In this document: positions 1 to 8,542 of the stretch, piece after piece
Position numbering within the stretch: position 1 is the first letter of the stretch
Layout of the letters: each line of letters starts with the position of its first letter
Assembly: GCF_009363655.1 (NCBI RefSeq)
Contig: NZ_CP045395.1
Span: 1 to 60,597 of the forward strand
Direction: 5' to 3'
Source of the DNA: Roseovarius sp. THAF27
Lineage (GTDB): Bacteria > Pseudomonadota > Alphaproteobacteria > Rhodobacterales > Rhodobacteraceae
Length of the DNA stretch: 60,597 bases
The notes under the pieces: generated by a model
The model's database searches: none
Told to the model about the DNA's origin: nothing
What the model saw: only the letters and a program-made list of their open reading frames with translations
Program-made: the position numbers and the translations under genes

Positions 1-1123
1 AGATGCGTTCCGCTCCGGCGATATCTGGGTCCCTCACTCCCGGCGCTATGGGAATCTGAAACAAGCTCTGGTTCCCGCAGAGGCGGTGAAGGATGCGCCA
101 AGACTGGCGGTGCCGCTCGATCCGAAGGCTTGGCTCGTTGACCGCAAGGCACGCATGACCGACGGGCTGGCGCGGCTGGCCAGGGCGGCGCGTGCAGGCG
201 CAATCCCGGCTGCCCATGGCCAAGTTTTGGGGTGGCGGCCTCACCGCGTCCAGCGACGGCCAATTCTTCCCCACCGCCCGGCAGGGCGAAGCCATGAACC
301 TCATCAACGCAAAATATGGCTCCGAGCCGGGCCTCAAGGCCTACACCCATGTCTCCGACCAGTTAGGCCCGTTCGCGACCCAGAACATTCCGGCCATCGT
401 AAGCGAAGCGCCCTACATTCTGGACGGGTTGCTGATGAACGAGGCCGGGCGGAAAATCCGCGAGCAATATGCCGATACTGGCGGGTTTACCGATCACGTG
501 TTTGCCGTGCCCTCACTGCTCAGGTTCTGGTTCATCCCACGTATCCGCGACCTGCCATCCAAACGGCTCTACCTGTTCGATCCCGCCTCAGCGCCGGGCG
601 AATTGCGCGGTCAGATTGGAGGCATGATCCGCGAGGGGGGCTCATAGTCCAGAACTGGCCTGGCGTATTGTGGTCCGCCGCCACCATGGTGACGGGTGCG
701 ATGCCGCCCAGTCAGCTGCTCAAGAAGTTCGCGGCCTATCCGCGCCAACATGAATTGGCCGTGGCGCTCCGCGAAATCGGCCGCGTCGAGCGCACCCTCT
801 TCATCATCGAGTGGCTCCTCGGCGCCGACATGCAGCGCCGGGCCTAGATCGGACTGAACAAAAGCGAGGCCCATCACGCCCTGAAAAACGCCCTGCGTAT
901 CGGGCGTCAGGGTGAAATCCGCGATCGCACCGCCGAGGGGCAGCACTACCGCATGGCCGGCCTCAACCTGCTCGCCGCCATCATCATCTACTGGAACACC
1001 AAGCACCTCGGTCAGGCCGTGGCGGCGCGGCAGCGGGCCGGCCTGAATTGCGACCCGGCTCTGCTGGCGCATATCTCCCCGCTCGGGCGGACCCACATCC
1101 TGCTAACCGGCGAGTATCGGTGA
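1..1123 (+). pseudogene. Tn3-family transposase (tnpA) remnant, C-terminal part
   Basis: Fragmentary DDE transposase of the Tn3 family. From base 2 the frame reads DAFRSGDIWVPHSRRYGN and continues to about base 190. A second frame (about 210-640) carries SSDGQFF, a KYGSEPGLKAYTHVSDQ stretch and GFTDHVFAVPSLLRF with FIPRIRDL, all typical of the Tn3 catalytic region. The first frame then resumes (QNWPGVLWSAATMVTG). It meets an in-frame TAG at 845-847 and still continues through a recognisable Tn3 tail (HISPLGRTHILLTGEYR) to the TGA at 1121-1123. The gene therefore has two frame changes, an internal loss of the mid-region around base 190-210, and a nonsense codon. Its upstream part lies at the other end of the window (60485-60597), in frame across the junction. 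No clear terminal inverted repeat was seen after the stop. Confidence 0.85.
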
Positions 1124-1254
1124 CGGCGGCAGTAATCACCCCTATATCTTGCCACCTTCACAGCCACCAAACGGGCGCACCACGCTCATCGCCACCATGA
1201 AGACAGCCACAGGGCTCAAATTGAAGGGAAGGAGGGGGCCTCAGAGCCTTGTGA

Positions 1255-1357
1255 TACGATCCTGCCCCCTACCGGAATCTACCCCTGCCTCGGGTATCAC
1301 ACCCCGGCGGAAATCTTCGAAACCAAGCTGTTGGAAATCCAGAACAGATTGGAATAA
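1255..1357 (+). pseudogene. IS30-family transposase C-terminal remnant
   Basis: The frame ending with TAA at 1355-1357 reads CLGYHTPAEIFETKLLEIQ. This is the usual end of IS30-family transposases, where a (P)RKCLGY-TP-E-F motif closes the DDE domain. The bases just upstream fit the family only if about four bases are missing, so the fragment is frameshifted as well as truncated. No other part of the IS30 gene or its terminal repeats was recognised nearby. It is inert and marks another old insertion beside the Tn3 remnant. Confidence 0.6.
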
Positions 1358-1835
1358 AAAGACATATCAGAAGTTGCGCTTCAGCGTGAGTTCACATTGG
1401 GGCGACAGTCCGCTGGCCCCGGAAACCATCGTTCCGCTGAACCAGAGGCCGACCCTGCACGGACACTCAACGCGGACCACTTAGATGGGCTGATCATTAC
1501 GACGGACAATTCACCACGGCAATTGTTTCTGTTTTCGATAGAATAAATGGCTGGCAGTAATATTTATTATACTTGGGAAGTAACTTTGTCGGTAAAATGG
1601 AAGAACCGCCTTCATGTTGCCATAAAGCTTGCACGGTTTCCCCCCTACTTTACTGTTATGAAATTAACAATTTATTAAGAATCGGTTTTTCTGTGATGGT
1701 ACAATTGAAACTGATCAAGCAATTTTCAGCGCGCGGAGAAGCGGCGCCCGACATGGTTCAGATCCGGCCTGCAGGTCCGCATGCGCGGCGCGTGACACGC
1801 TTGTCATTGCGGGGTGCGTTCGGGGTGTCGGACAG
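1358..1835. other. Non-coding stretch upstream of the LuxR-type regulator
   Basis: No convincing gene. The stretch is AT-richer than the rest of the plasmid, especially at 1530-1720, and follows transposon debris. It holds one TTAA-N7-TTAA element (1664-1678), listed separately. Short open frames here have no recognisable protein features. Confidence 0.5.
1664..1678. promoter_or_regulatory. Possible CtrA-binding site (TTAA-N7-TTAA)
   Basis: The sequence TTAACAATTTATTAA fits the alphaproteobacterial CtrA consensus of two TTAA half-sites spaced by seven bases. It lies about 160 bp upstream of the LuxR-type regulator. The local AT-richness makes a chance match quite possible. Confidence 0.3.
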
Positions 1836-2900
1836 ATGACTCACGCATCCGGCAGATACTGTGAGTTCGCCGACCAACTGGCCCTTTCGGCGAATGTCGA
1901 CATGATCTACATGGGTGTCTACGACACGCATGGCGGGTTCTTCTTGGACCATTGGTCCGGGTACAGGAACCCTGCGGAACGGGGGGACCAAAACGAGATT
2001 CTGAGCCGGCTAACCCGGGTGATGCAGAAGATTGACCTGCGCGGCCAGACCCGGCGTCCCGCGGCTTCGGATGCCGCGCCGGATCCGGAAGAGGCCGTAG
2101 GGGTCGCCGCGCAGCATGAGTTCGCGACCGCCCCGTTCCAGATCATCGTCGGCAAGCCCACCGGTCACCTCTATCCTCTGGTTGCCGTCCAGGGGTGGAA
2201 AACATCCGGCGACAAGAGCCCTCCCGACACGTTCCTGTCCGTCGCTCTTTCCTTTGCGGCCGCGCAGCTCAGGAACATCATCGGCCAGAAAAGCCCCCGC
2301 ACCAACCGCCTGATCGATACGGCGCTGCGTGTCCTGGCCGTTCATTTCGCGGTGGTCGACAGCACCGGCACGATCGAGTGCAGCGCCAATATCAGCAATG
2401 AATGGCTGGCCAGAAACGGCGATTTCGAGATCGACAAGGAACGTCTCGTGGCCCGCACCCACAAGGTCCAGGACGCTTTTCAGAAGGCGCTCGACCTGGC
2501 CACGGGACCCGAGGCGAAACCGTCGATCGTTTCGCTGCGCACCGAAAGCGGGCCTAACCGGATGGTCTGGATTTCCCGCCTCACCGAATTTTCCGAGCCC
2601 CGGGCCCTGGTCATCCTGGGGCGCGGCGAGGAAAACCCGATGGTACGGGACCATCTGTTGAAGCTTTCCGGACTGACTGCCTCAGAACGGCGCGTGGCAC
2701 ACCACGTCCTGCGCGGAAAATCCCTCGATGAAACCGCCAAAGCAACCGATTTGGCAGTGTCGACGGTCCGCAGCTACATGAAACGTATCTTGGCAAAGAC
2801 CAGCACCCGTCGCCAGAGCGAGTTCGTCTCGCATTATCAGGGTGAGCTGATCCGCATGGCGATCGCCCCGAGCGAGGGTGGCAACGAAACCCCGCCCTGA
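1836..2900 (+). CDS. LuxR-type helix-turn-helix transcriptional regulator
   Basis: A 354-residue protein with a C-terminal LuxR/GerE-type DNA-binding domain at about residues 275-340 (LTASERRVAHHVLRGKS, then ETAKATDLAVSTVRSYMKRI). It has no receiver domain and no recognisable acyl-homoserine-lactone-binding motif. The roughly 270-residue N-terminal part looks like a PAS-type sensory region (for example residues 160-250, with a VLAVHFAVVDSTG stretch), but this assignment is tentative. The start at 1836 has no clear ribosome-binding site; an in-frame ATG at 1902 is an alternative. It is the only recognisable transcription regulator on the plasmid, so it is a candidate controller of the surface genes. 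Its target and ligand are unknown. Confidence 0.75.
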   Translation: MTHASGRYCEFADQLALSANVDMIYMGVYDTHGGFFLDHWSGYRNPAERGDQNEILSRLTRVMQKIDLRGQTRRPAASDAAPDPEEAVGVAAQHEFATAPFQIIVGKPTGHLYPLVAVQGWKTSGDKSPPDTFLSVALSFAAAQLRNIIGQKSPRTNRLIDTALRVLAVHFAVVDSTGTIECSANISNEWLARNGDFEIDKERLVARTHKVQDAFQKALDLATGPEAKPSIVSLRTESGPNRMVWISRLTEFSEPRALVILGRGEENPMVRDHLLKLSGLTASERRVAHHVLRGKSLDETAKATDLAVSTVRSYMKRILAKTSTRRQSEFVSHYQGELIRMAIAPSEGGNETPP

Positions 2901-3110
2901 TCGGAGAGATGTTGCGGAGGCCGGGCGCATTGAATCCCGGCGCGCGGCGCCAAAGGCCGCCTGGCATGCCCCAACCGCGCCCAATCGGCAGATCCGCGCC
3001 GACCCCATCCCGTTTTCGGCTAAATTCCACCCGCCCTACATGCCCGGATTATACCCCATTCATATTTTATGATTAATCCTCTGCAGGCAGGAACAAACAG
3101 GGCAATCGGC

Positions 3111-4475
3111 ATGGCAAACGCAAGTGCGTCCGAATACTACATGCTTACACTCATCAACGAAGAGCGCGCCCGGATCGGTGTCGTGCCGCTGCGGCTCGAG
3201 CAGCGCTTGAACGATGCCGCGGAGGATCACAGCAAGTGGATGCTGGCGGCGGATATCTTCTCGCATACCGGTCAGGGCGGCTCCAGCCCGCGTGATCGGA
3301 TGATCGATGCGGGTTTCGACTTTTCGGGGGCCACCCGGTCGGGTGAGAACGTGGGCCTCCAGAGCGAGCGCGGGAGTCCCGGCATCCAGGACGATGTGGA
3401 GGACATCCACCAGAGCCTGATGAACAGTTCGGGCCACCGCGCCAACCTGCTGAACCCCAATTACGATTATATTGGACTGGGGATCGAGCAAGGCGACTAC
3501 AAGGGCTACGACGTGGTGATGATTACCCAGACTTTCGCCTCCACGTCCGGATCGGCACTTTTGGATACTGGCGGCGGCACTCCGGTGCCCCCAGTGACAC
3601 CCGAACCGGATCCCGAACCCCAAGGCCCCATCCTGCGACGCGGGGACAGCGCCGACAACCGTCTGGACGGTACGGCAGGGGCGGACACGATCCACGGTGG
3701 CGGGGGTGATGACACGCTGACCGGTCAGGGCGGCAACGACGAGATGCGCGGCAACTACGGCAATGACCTCATGAATGGCCAAGGCGGCGCGGACGTGCTG
3801 CGAGGCGGGCTGGGCGATGACACGGTATCGGGCAGTGGCGGCAACGACATGATCTGGGGCGAACCCGGCGACGACGACCTGTCCGGCGGCAACGGCCACG
3901 ACACGATGATCGGTTCCTCCGGGGCGGACATCCTTCGCGGCGGTGACGGCAACGATTCCCTGAACGGAGGCAATCATGGCGACACGATGTACGGCGAAGA
4001 GGGGGCCGACACCTTGTCGGCGGGCAATGGAAATGACCTGCTGATCGATGCGCGGGGCGACAATGAACTGCGCGGCGGCTCGGGACGCGACACGGTCAAT
4101 GCCGGCAGTGGCGACGACCGGATCTTTGGCGACGGCGGGGCCGACACGCTGCATGGCGGCGCCGGAAACGACACGATCAGGGGCGGCGGGGCCGCGGACA
4201 CGATCAATGGCGGTCAGGGCGACGACCTGCTGATCGGGAACTGGGGAAAGGACCGTTTCGTCTTTGTCCCCGGCGGCGGCAACGATACGATCCGCGACTT
4301 CGAGGACGGCCGCGATATCATCGATCTCACGGCCTACGGCTTTGGCAGCGCGACCGAGATCGCGAACCGCGCCGACATGGTGGACGGCGACGTCGTCCTG
4401 TCGCTGACGGGCGGTGACAGCCTGACCGTCGAAAACACCCTTCTGTCCGAAATGCTCGACGACCTGTCCTTCTGA
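3111..4475 (+). CDS. CAP-domain RTX calcium-binding protein, type I secreted
   Basis: About 454 residues. Residues 10-142 form a CAP/SCP-like domain (LTLINEERARIG; DHSKWM; SHTGQGG; a GENVG glutamate; SSGHRANLLNP histidine). A proline-rich linker follows. Residues 182-380 carry GGxGxDxUx RTX nonapeptides, which bind calcium and fold into a beta-roll. The tail at about 380-454 begins DRFVF and ends DDLSF, as in type I secretion substrates, and there is no Sec signal peptide. I chose ATG 3111 because AGGG lies eight bases upstream; ATG 3069 is in frame but lacks a ribosome-binding site. The catalytic or binding role of CAP domains in bacteria is mostly unknown. The PrtD/HlyD exporter encoded 3 kb away is a plausible carrier. 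Confidence 0.85.
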   Translation: MANASASEYYMLTLINEERARIGVVPLRLEQRLNDAAEDHSKWMLAADIFSHTGQGGSSPRDRMIDAGFDFSGATRSGENVGLQSERGSPGIQDDVEDIHQSLMNSSGHRANLLNPNYDYIGLGIEQGDYKGYDVVMITQTFASTSGSALLDTGGGTPVPPVTPEPDPEPQGPILRRGDSADNRLDGTAGADTIHGGGGDDTLTGQGGNDEMRGNYGNDLMNGQGGADVLRGGLGDDTVSGSGGNDMIWGEPGDDDLSGGNGHDTMIGSSGADILRGGDGNDSLNGGNHGDTMYGEEGADTLSAGNGNDLLIDARGDNELRGGSGRDTVNAGSGDDRIFGDGGADTLHGGAGNDTIRGGGAADTINGGQGDDLLIGNWGKDRFVFVPGGGNDTIRDFEDGRDIIDLTAYGFGSATEIANRADMVDGDVVLSLTGGDSLTVENTLLSEMLDDLSF

Positions 4476-4495
4476 CCCGGTCGCAGAAACAAAAA

Positions 4496-4522
4496 CACCG
4501 CCCCTTACGAGAAGGGGCGGTG
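4496..4522 (-). terminator. Rho-independent terminator for the minus-strand RTX gene
   Basis: A perfect 11-bp stem (CACCGCCCCTT / AAGGGGCGGTG) with a 5-base loop. Read on the minus strand it is followed directly by TTTTTGTTT, a classical terminator layout. It lies 92 bp after the stop of the 703-residue RTX gene. It also follows the plus-strand CAP-RTX gene, so it may work in both directions. Confidence 0.8.
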
Positions 4523-4576
4523 CCGGGGGACGAACCCTGGTAAAACAACGCAAGGCCCGGTCCGCACTTCCGCAAA

Positions 4577-4600
4577 CGCCGCTGCGCTGAGGCAGCGGCG
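4577..4600. terminator. Second hairpin between convergent RTX genes
   Basis: A 9-bp perfect stem CGCCGCTGC / GCAGCGGCG with a 6-base loop, 14 bp after the stop of the minus-strand RTX gene. No T-run follows, so it may stabilise the transcript end or assist the stronger terminator nearby. Confidence 0.4.
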
Positions 4601-4613
4601 TGCCGGAGTCTAC

Positions 4614-6725
4614 TTACGCCAGGATATCCAGGATCAGTTCGTCGCCCGAGATGTAGACGTTGTCGTCCTGATCGAGATAGGCGTTTGCAACCTGGTATTC
4701 GGTCGCATTCGTCGTGGTGTTGCCCACTTTCTCTTTCGACAGCTCTTTGGCTTCGGGGCGAACGCCGCCAACTCCGGGAACATCGCAGTATTCCGCCTGA
4801 TCGGCGTCACAATCGAAGAAGGTGACTTCCTTGTCGCGGAATTCGATGATGCCCTTGTCGTTCGCACCAACCACATCCGGCTGACCTTCCAGCAGGAACT
4901 GCATCAGCGCGGCGTCGTCGAAGAAGACGTCATCGGGGTCGATGCCTTCCATCTCTTCGACCAGACCTTCGACCAGGATGGTCCAGCCATCCGAGTGCGA
5001 GATCAGCACGTCTTCGTCGTTGTTGACGATCGTTGCCGACAGGTCGGCCGCGTCGATGCTGGTGCTCATGACGATCAGGTCGAACTGGTCATCGTCGAAG
5101 TCGGTGATGACGTTGTCGCCGCCCGGTCCAACATAGATCGAGTTGCCGTTCTGGTTGATGGTGAAGCCGAAGACGAACTCGTCGCCATCCGCGCCGCCGG
5201 TCATGGTGTCGTTGCCACCATCGTCGAACAGGCAGTCACCGTCCTTGCCGCCGAAGAGCTGGTCATCGCCAGGCATCGAAGCCGGAACGGTACCGTCGAC
5301 ATCCCAACCGTCGCCGATCAGCATGTCTGCACCGCCACCTTCGTTACCGGCATCGCCGTAGATGACGTCGTCGCCACGGCCACCCACGACAAGGTCGTCG
5401 TCCTGACCGCCATTCAGCGTGTCGTTGCCGTTCGCGCCGTAGATGCTGTCTTCGCCGGTGCCGCCGTTGACCACATCGTTGGAACCGCCAGCGTCGATGC
5501 AGTCGTCGCCGGAGTTGCCGTCGATGGTGTCTTCGCCGGTGCCGCCTTCGATGACATCATTGCCGGAGCCGCCGTCGATGTCGTCAGCGCCATTGCCACC
5601 CTTGATGTGGTCATCGCCCTGATCGCCATTGATGACGTCGTCGTCGTTGCCGCCGTCGATGGTGTCATCGCCGGTGCCACCGCTGATCCAGTCGTTGGCG
5701 TCGTCGCCGTTGATGTCATCGTCGTCTTCACCACCGTAGATGGTGTCACGGCCAACGCCACCGGAGATGGTGTCGGAGGCTTCGCCCTGGGCGATGTCAC
5801 CGTCGGAGTTGTCACCCCAGATGAGGTCGTGGCCACGGCCACCCTGGATGCAGTCGGCGTTGTCGCCGCCTTCGAGACGGTCACCGCCGTTGCCACCGCT
5901 GATGTGGTCGTTGTCGGCCCCACCATAGATGTTGTCCTGGCCACCGTTACCGTGCAGCACGTCGTCACCAATCTCGCCACGGATCACGTCGTCGCCGTGA
6001 CCACCGGAGATGGAATCGTCACCGGTGAAGCCGTTCATCACGTCCGCACCTTCTTGGCCGAACATACGGTCGTCGCCAGCGCCACCATTCATGTAGTCGC
6101 GGCCTTCGTTACCAGACATGGAGTCGTTGCCGTCGCCACCGTAGAGGCTGTCGCTGCCGGTGCCGCCGGACATCAGGTCATGGCCTTCGCCACCGAACAT
6201 GAGGTCTGCGCCGCCCTGGCCAGCCATGCAATCGTCGCCGGCACCGCCGTACATCGAATCATTATGGTGACCACCGAACATGGCGTCGTTGCCGTCATTG
6301 CCTTCCATGTAATCGTTGCCGCGGTTACCGATCAACAGATCGCTACCTTCGTCGCCGAACATGTCGTCGTTGCCACCCTGGCCAACCAGAACGTCATCGC
6401 CGAGGCCACCTTCGAGGTAATCGTCGCCATTCACGTCTTCGTCGCCGTCGAGCGTGTTGCCACCGCCCAGCAGAATGTCGTCGCCGGCTTCGCCATAGAG
6501 GCTGTCGTCGCCGTCGTCACCACGCAGGAAGTCCTTGCCGGCACCGCCGAGCAGGGCGTTGTCGTTGTCATTGCCTTTCAGATGGTCGTCGCCACCAAAG
6601 GCATTGCCCTTGTCAACATTGCCTTCATCTTCCAGATCGCCGTTGTCCGTTCCGCCGGTACCGCCACCCCAAGGTGCAGTCAGCACGGAATCAAACGCGG
6701 TATCTTTGTCTATTCTGTGAGCCAT
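4614..6725 (-). CDS. Large RTX-repeat calcium-binding protein
   Basis: A very acidic 703-residue protein. About residues 40-500 are near-continuous RTX nonapeptides (GGxGxDxMxG and variants), predicting a long Ca-dependent beta-roll. Residues 510-703 form a non-repeat C-terminal region with a YVGPGGDNVITDFDDD stretch and an acidic end. There is no Sec signal and no recognisable enzymatic domain, so a structural or matrix role is the simplest inference. The start is preceded by GGGGGAAA. It lies 500 bp downstream of the type I ATPase and adaptor genes on the same strand, so it is probably their cognate substrate. It contains at least six cysteines, which is unusual for RTX proteins. It ends at a strong terminator. 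Confidence 0.85.
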   Translation of the reverse strand: MAHRIDKDTAFDSVLTAPWGGGTGGTDNGDLEDEGNVDKGNAFGGDDHLKGNDNDNALLGGAGKDFLRGDDGDDSLYGEAGDDILLGGGNTLDGDEDVNGDDYLEGGLGDDVLVGQGGNDDMFGDEGSDLLIGNRGNDYMEGNDGNDAMFGGHHNDSMYGGAGDDCMAGQGGADLMFGGEGHDLMSGGTGSDSLYGGDGNDSMSGNEGRDYMNGGAGDDRMFGQEGADVMNGFTGDDSISGGHGDDVIRGEIGDDVLHGNGGQDNIYGGADNDHISGGNGGDRLEGGDNADCIQGGRGHDLIWGDNSDGDIAQGEASDTISGGVGRDTIYGGEDDDDINGDDANDWISGGTGDDTIDGGNDDDVINGDQGDDHIKGGNGADDIDGGSGNDVIEGGTGEDTIDGNSGDDCIDAGGSNDVVNGGTGEDSIYGANGNDTLNGGQDDDLVVGGRGDDVIYGDAGNEGGGADMLIGDGWDVDGTVPASMPGDDQLFGGKDGDCLFDDGGNDTMTGGADGDEFVFGFTINQNGNSIYVGPGGDNVITDFDDDQFDLIVMSTSIDAADLSATIVNNDEDVLISHSDGWTILVEGLVEEMEGIDPDDVFFDDAALMQFLLEGQPDVVGANDKGIIEFRDKEVTFFDCDADQAEYCDVPGVGGVRPEAKELSKEKVGNTTTNATEYQVANAYLDQDDNVYISGDELILDILA

Positions 6726-7225
6726 TTCGTTTCCCCCGAAAAGGTTATGTAAAAATACTGACCATCATACCAGAATGGCATGCGATCTCGGATGGCGACA
6801 AATCTTCACCACACCGATGCCATAAAGAAGACACTTTTCGGAAAATCAAGATACCCCCAAATGGGGGTGGTCCGGCAATTAACTGCCGAGAAACATTTTG
6901 TTTCCCAACAGGCAACAAAGCGCAGAACGCCTGTCCCTGCTCTTCCAAAGCCATTTGGGCTTATGCGCCGACCGGGGGTGACGTAACATAAGCTATTCCA
7001 AACATGGCTTTAGAAGCCAGTAGACCAGTATGTGCCTAGGATAGCGGCCATAATGTGACCAACCGCTCCATACTTTCCTACCTTCCAAAACAATCGTTAA
7101 AGTTGAGTTAACGCAATCATTTTTTCAGCTACGCGGTTTTTTGCGAAAGATTGCTCATCGGCATCGCGTTGCGCCTCATTCCGAGGCACGGCGGTGCGGC
7201 CGCCCGGGGACATCGCGGACCTGTG
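6726..7225. other. Intergenic region upstream of the RTX gene
   Basis: 500 bp between the adaptor gene stop and the RTX start, noticeably AT-richer than the flanks. No gene was recognised. It presumably contains the RTX promoter, because the gap is too long for simple operon linkage, but I found no convincing -35/-10 pair. A CtrA-like box lies at 7097-7112. Confidence 0.5.
7097..7112. promoter_or_regulatory. Possible CtrA-binding site (TTAA-N7-TTAAC)
   Basis: TTAAAGTTGAGTTAAC matches the full CtrA consensus TTAA-N7-TTAAC. It sits in the 500-bp gap upstream of the minus-strand RTX gene, about 370 bp from its start. CtrA controls motility and surface attachment switches in many alphaproteobacteria, so the location is sensible, but regulation is inferred only from the motif. 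Confidence 0.4.
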
Positions 7226-8542
7226 TCAACCGTCGCGGAAGGCCTTGTCGAAGTAGCGTGTGATAGGCGACAGCAGATAGGCCGCCGGCGTCCTGTCCTG
7301 GGTGCGGATGAACGCGCTGACCGGCATGCCCGGTACAAGGACCTGTTCCCCCGACAGCTTGGCGGCTTCCTCTTCCGGAAGGTTGATCTCGACCCGGTAG
7401 AAGGTGGTCCCGGTTTGCTCATCCGTAAACGCATCCGGCGACAGCTGGACGACCGATCCGTACAGGTCGGGCGCGTCACGCATGTCGAAGGAGGCGAACT
7501 GCAGCAGCACCTCCTGTCCAAGATAGACCTCGTCGATATTGATCGGGTTGACCCGCGCCTCGATGATCAGGGGCCGGTCCTGGGGCACCAGGTACAGCAC
7601 CGGTTCCGCGGGCCGGATCACCGAGCGGCGGCCGAAGACACGCAGGTCATAGACGATACCCGCCACTGGGGCGCGGATTTCCATGCGGTCGAGGCGCTGG
7701 ATCAGGGATCGGCGCTGTTCGGACAGCTGGCGTTCGTTGATCTCGAGATCGCTCAGTCGGCTGATCGCATCCTCGCGGCGCTGTGCATAAAGCTGCAGCT
7801 CCTCGATCTTGAGTTCTGCACTGCTTTCCAGCGCCTGGGCCCGGCGGGCCGTAAGTTCGCCGACCTGCCCGGCAAGACGCGCACCTTCACGTTGCAGGTT
7901 GAGCACGCGGGAGGACTGCGCCAGTCCGCGTTCCAGCAGCATTTCCTGGTTTCCGGTCTCTTCGCCGACCAGGTCTTCCTGGCGCGCCAGCGCCGCCATC
8001 TGCGCATCGATCCCCGTGACTTGGTTTTCCAGCTGGACGCGCTGGTTGTTCAGCTGGTTGACCGCCTCTTCCAGCGTTGCTTTGCGGGCTTCGAAAAGCC
8101 GGCGCTGGCTGTCCACCACCCGTTTCACCTTCGGATCGGTCTCGGCTTTCTCGAGCAGCTCGGGGTCAAAGACGATTTCGTCCGCATCGGTCTGTTCGGC
8201 TTCCAGCCTGCCGCGCCGCGCGCCGATCTCGACCAGCTGCGATTCGATGATGGCCAGCTCGGACTCCTGCAGCGACGGGTCGATCCGGATCAGCACCTGA
8301 TTTTCCTTCACGACATCGCCCTCGCGGACCAGGACCTCCGCCACCACCCCGCCATCGGGGTGCTGGACGACCTGTCGGTTCTTTTCGACGATGATCCGGC
8401 CCGAGGCGACCACGGCGCCGGCAATTTCCGTACGCATCGCCCAGGCGCCAAGCACGCCCACCAGTAGAAATATCGTTGTGAAGCCGACAAGCAGCGGTGT
8501 GAAAGCCTTGAACCTGGCGGAGGTTTTCTGAACGTCGCTCAT
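7226..8542 (-). CDS. Type I secretion periplasmic adaptor, HlyD family
   Basis: 438 residues with the membrane fusion protein layout: a short cytoplasmic N-terminus, one membrane segment at about 15-37 (TIFLLVGVLGAWAM), a biotinyl-lipoyl-like half motif (GRIIVEKNRQVVQHPDGG), a long alpha-helical coiled coil (about 85-280), the second lipoyl half (RAPVAGIVYDLRVF) and a C-terminal beta-barrel domain. It would link the inner-membrane ATPase to an outer-membrane TolC-type channel, which is not encoded in this window. Its start overlaps the stop of the upstream ATPase gene by four bases (ATGA), so the two are translationally coupled. It belongs to the PrtE/AprE-type adaptors. Confidence 0.9.
   Translation of the reverse strand: MSDVQKTSARFKAFTPLLVGFTTIFLLVGVLGAWAMRTEIAGAVVASGRIIVEKNRQVVQHPDGGVVAEVLVREGDVVKENQVLIRIDPSLQESELAIIESQLVEIGARRGRLEAEQTDADEIVFDPELLEKAETDPKVKRVVDSQRRLFEARKATLEEAVNQLNNQRVQLENQVTGIDAQMAALARQEDLVGEETGNQEMLLERGLAQSSRVLNLQREGARLAGQVGELTARRAQALESSAELKIEELQLYAQRREDAISRLSDLEINERQLSEQRRSLIQRLDRMEIRAPVAGIVYDLRVFGRRSVIRPAEPVLYLVPQDRPLIIEARVNPINIDEVYLGQEVLLQFASFDMRDAPDLYGSVVQLSPDAFTDEQTGTTFYRVEINLPEEEAAKLSGEQVLVPGMPVSAFIRTQDRTPAAYLLSPITRYFDKAFRDG

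Noticed and set aside
1149..1484. 111-codon open frame after the Tn3 remnant
   Set aside because: It reads across the IS30 remnant in another frame; only a short TLIATMKTATGLK stretch looks protein-like, perhaps from a further transposase, and it is too little to name.
4995..6752. 585-codon plus-strand open frame opposite the RTX gene
   Set aside because: It is the mirror of the repetitive RTX codons (monotonous V, A, I, T runs); the minus strand has the real RTX motifs, ribosome-binding site and terminator.
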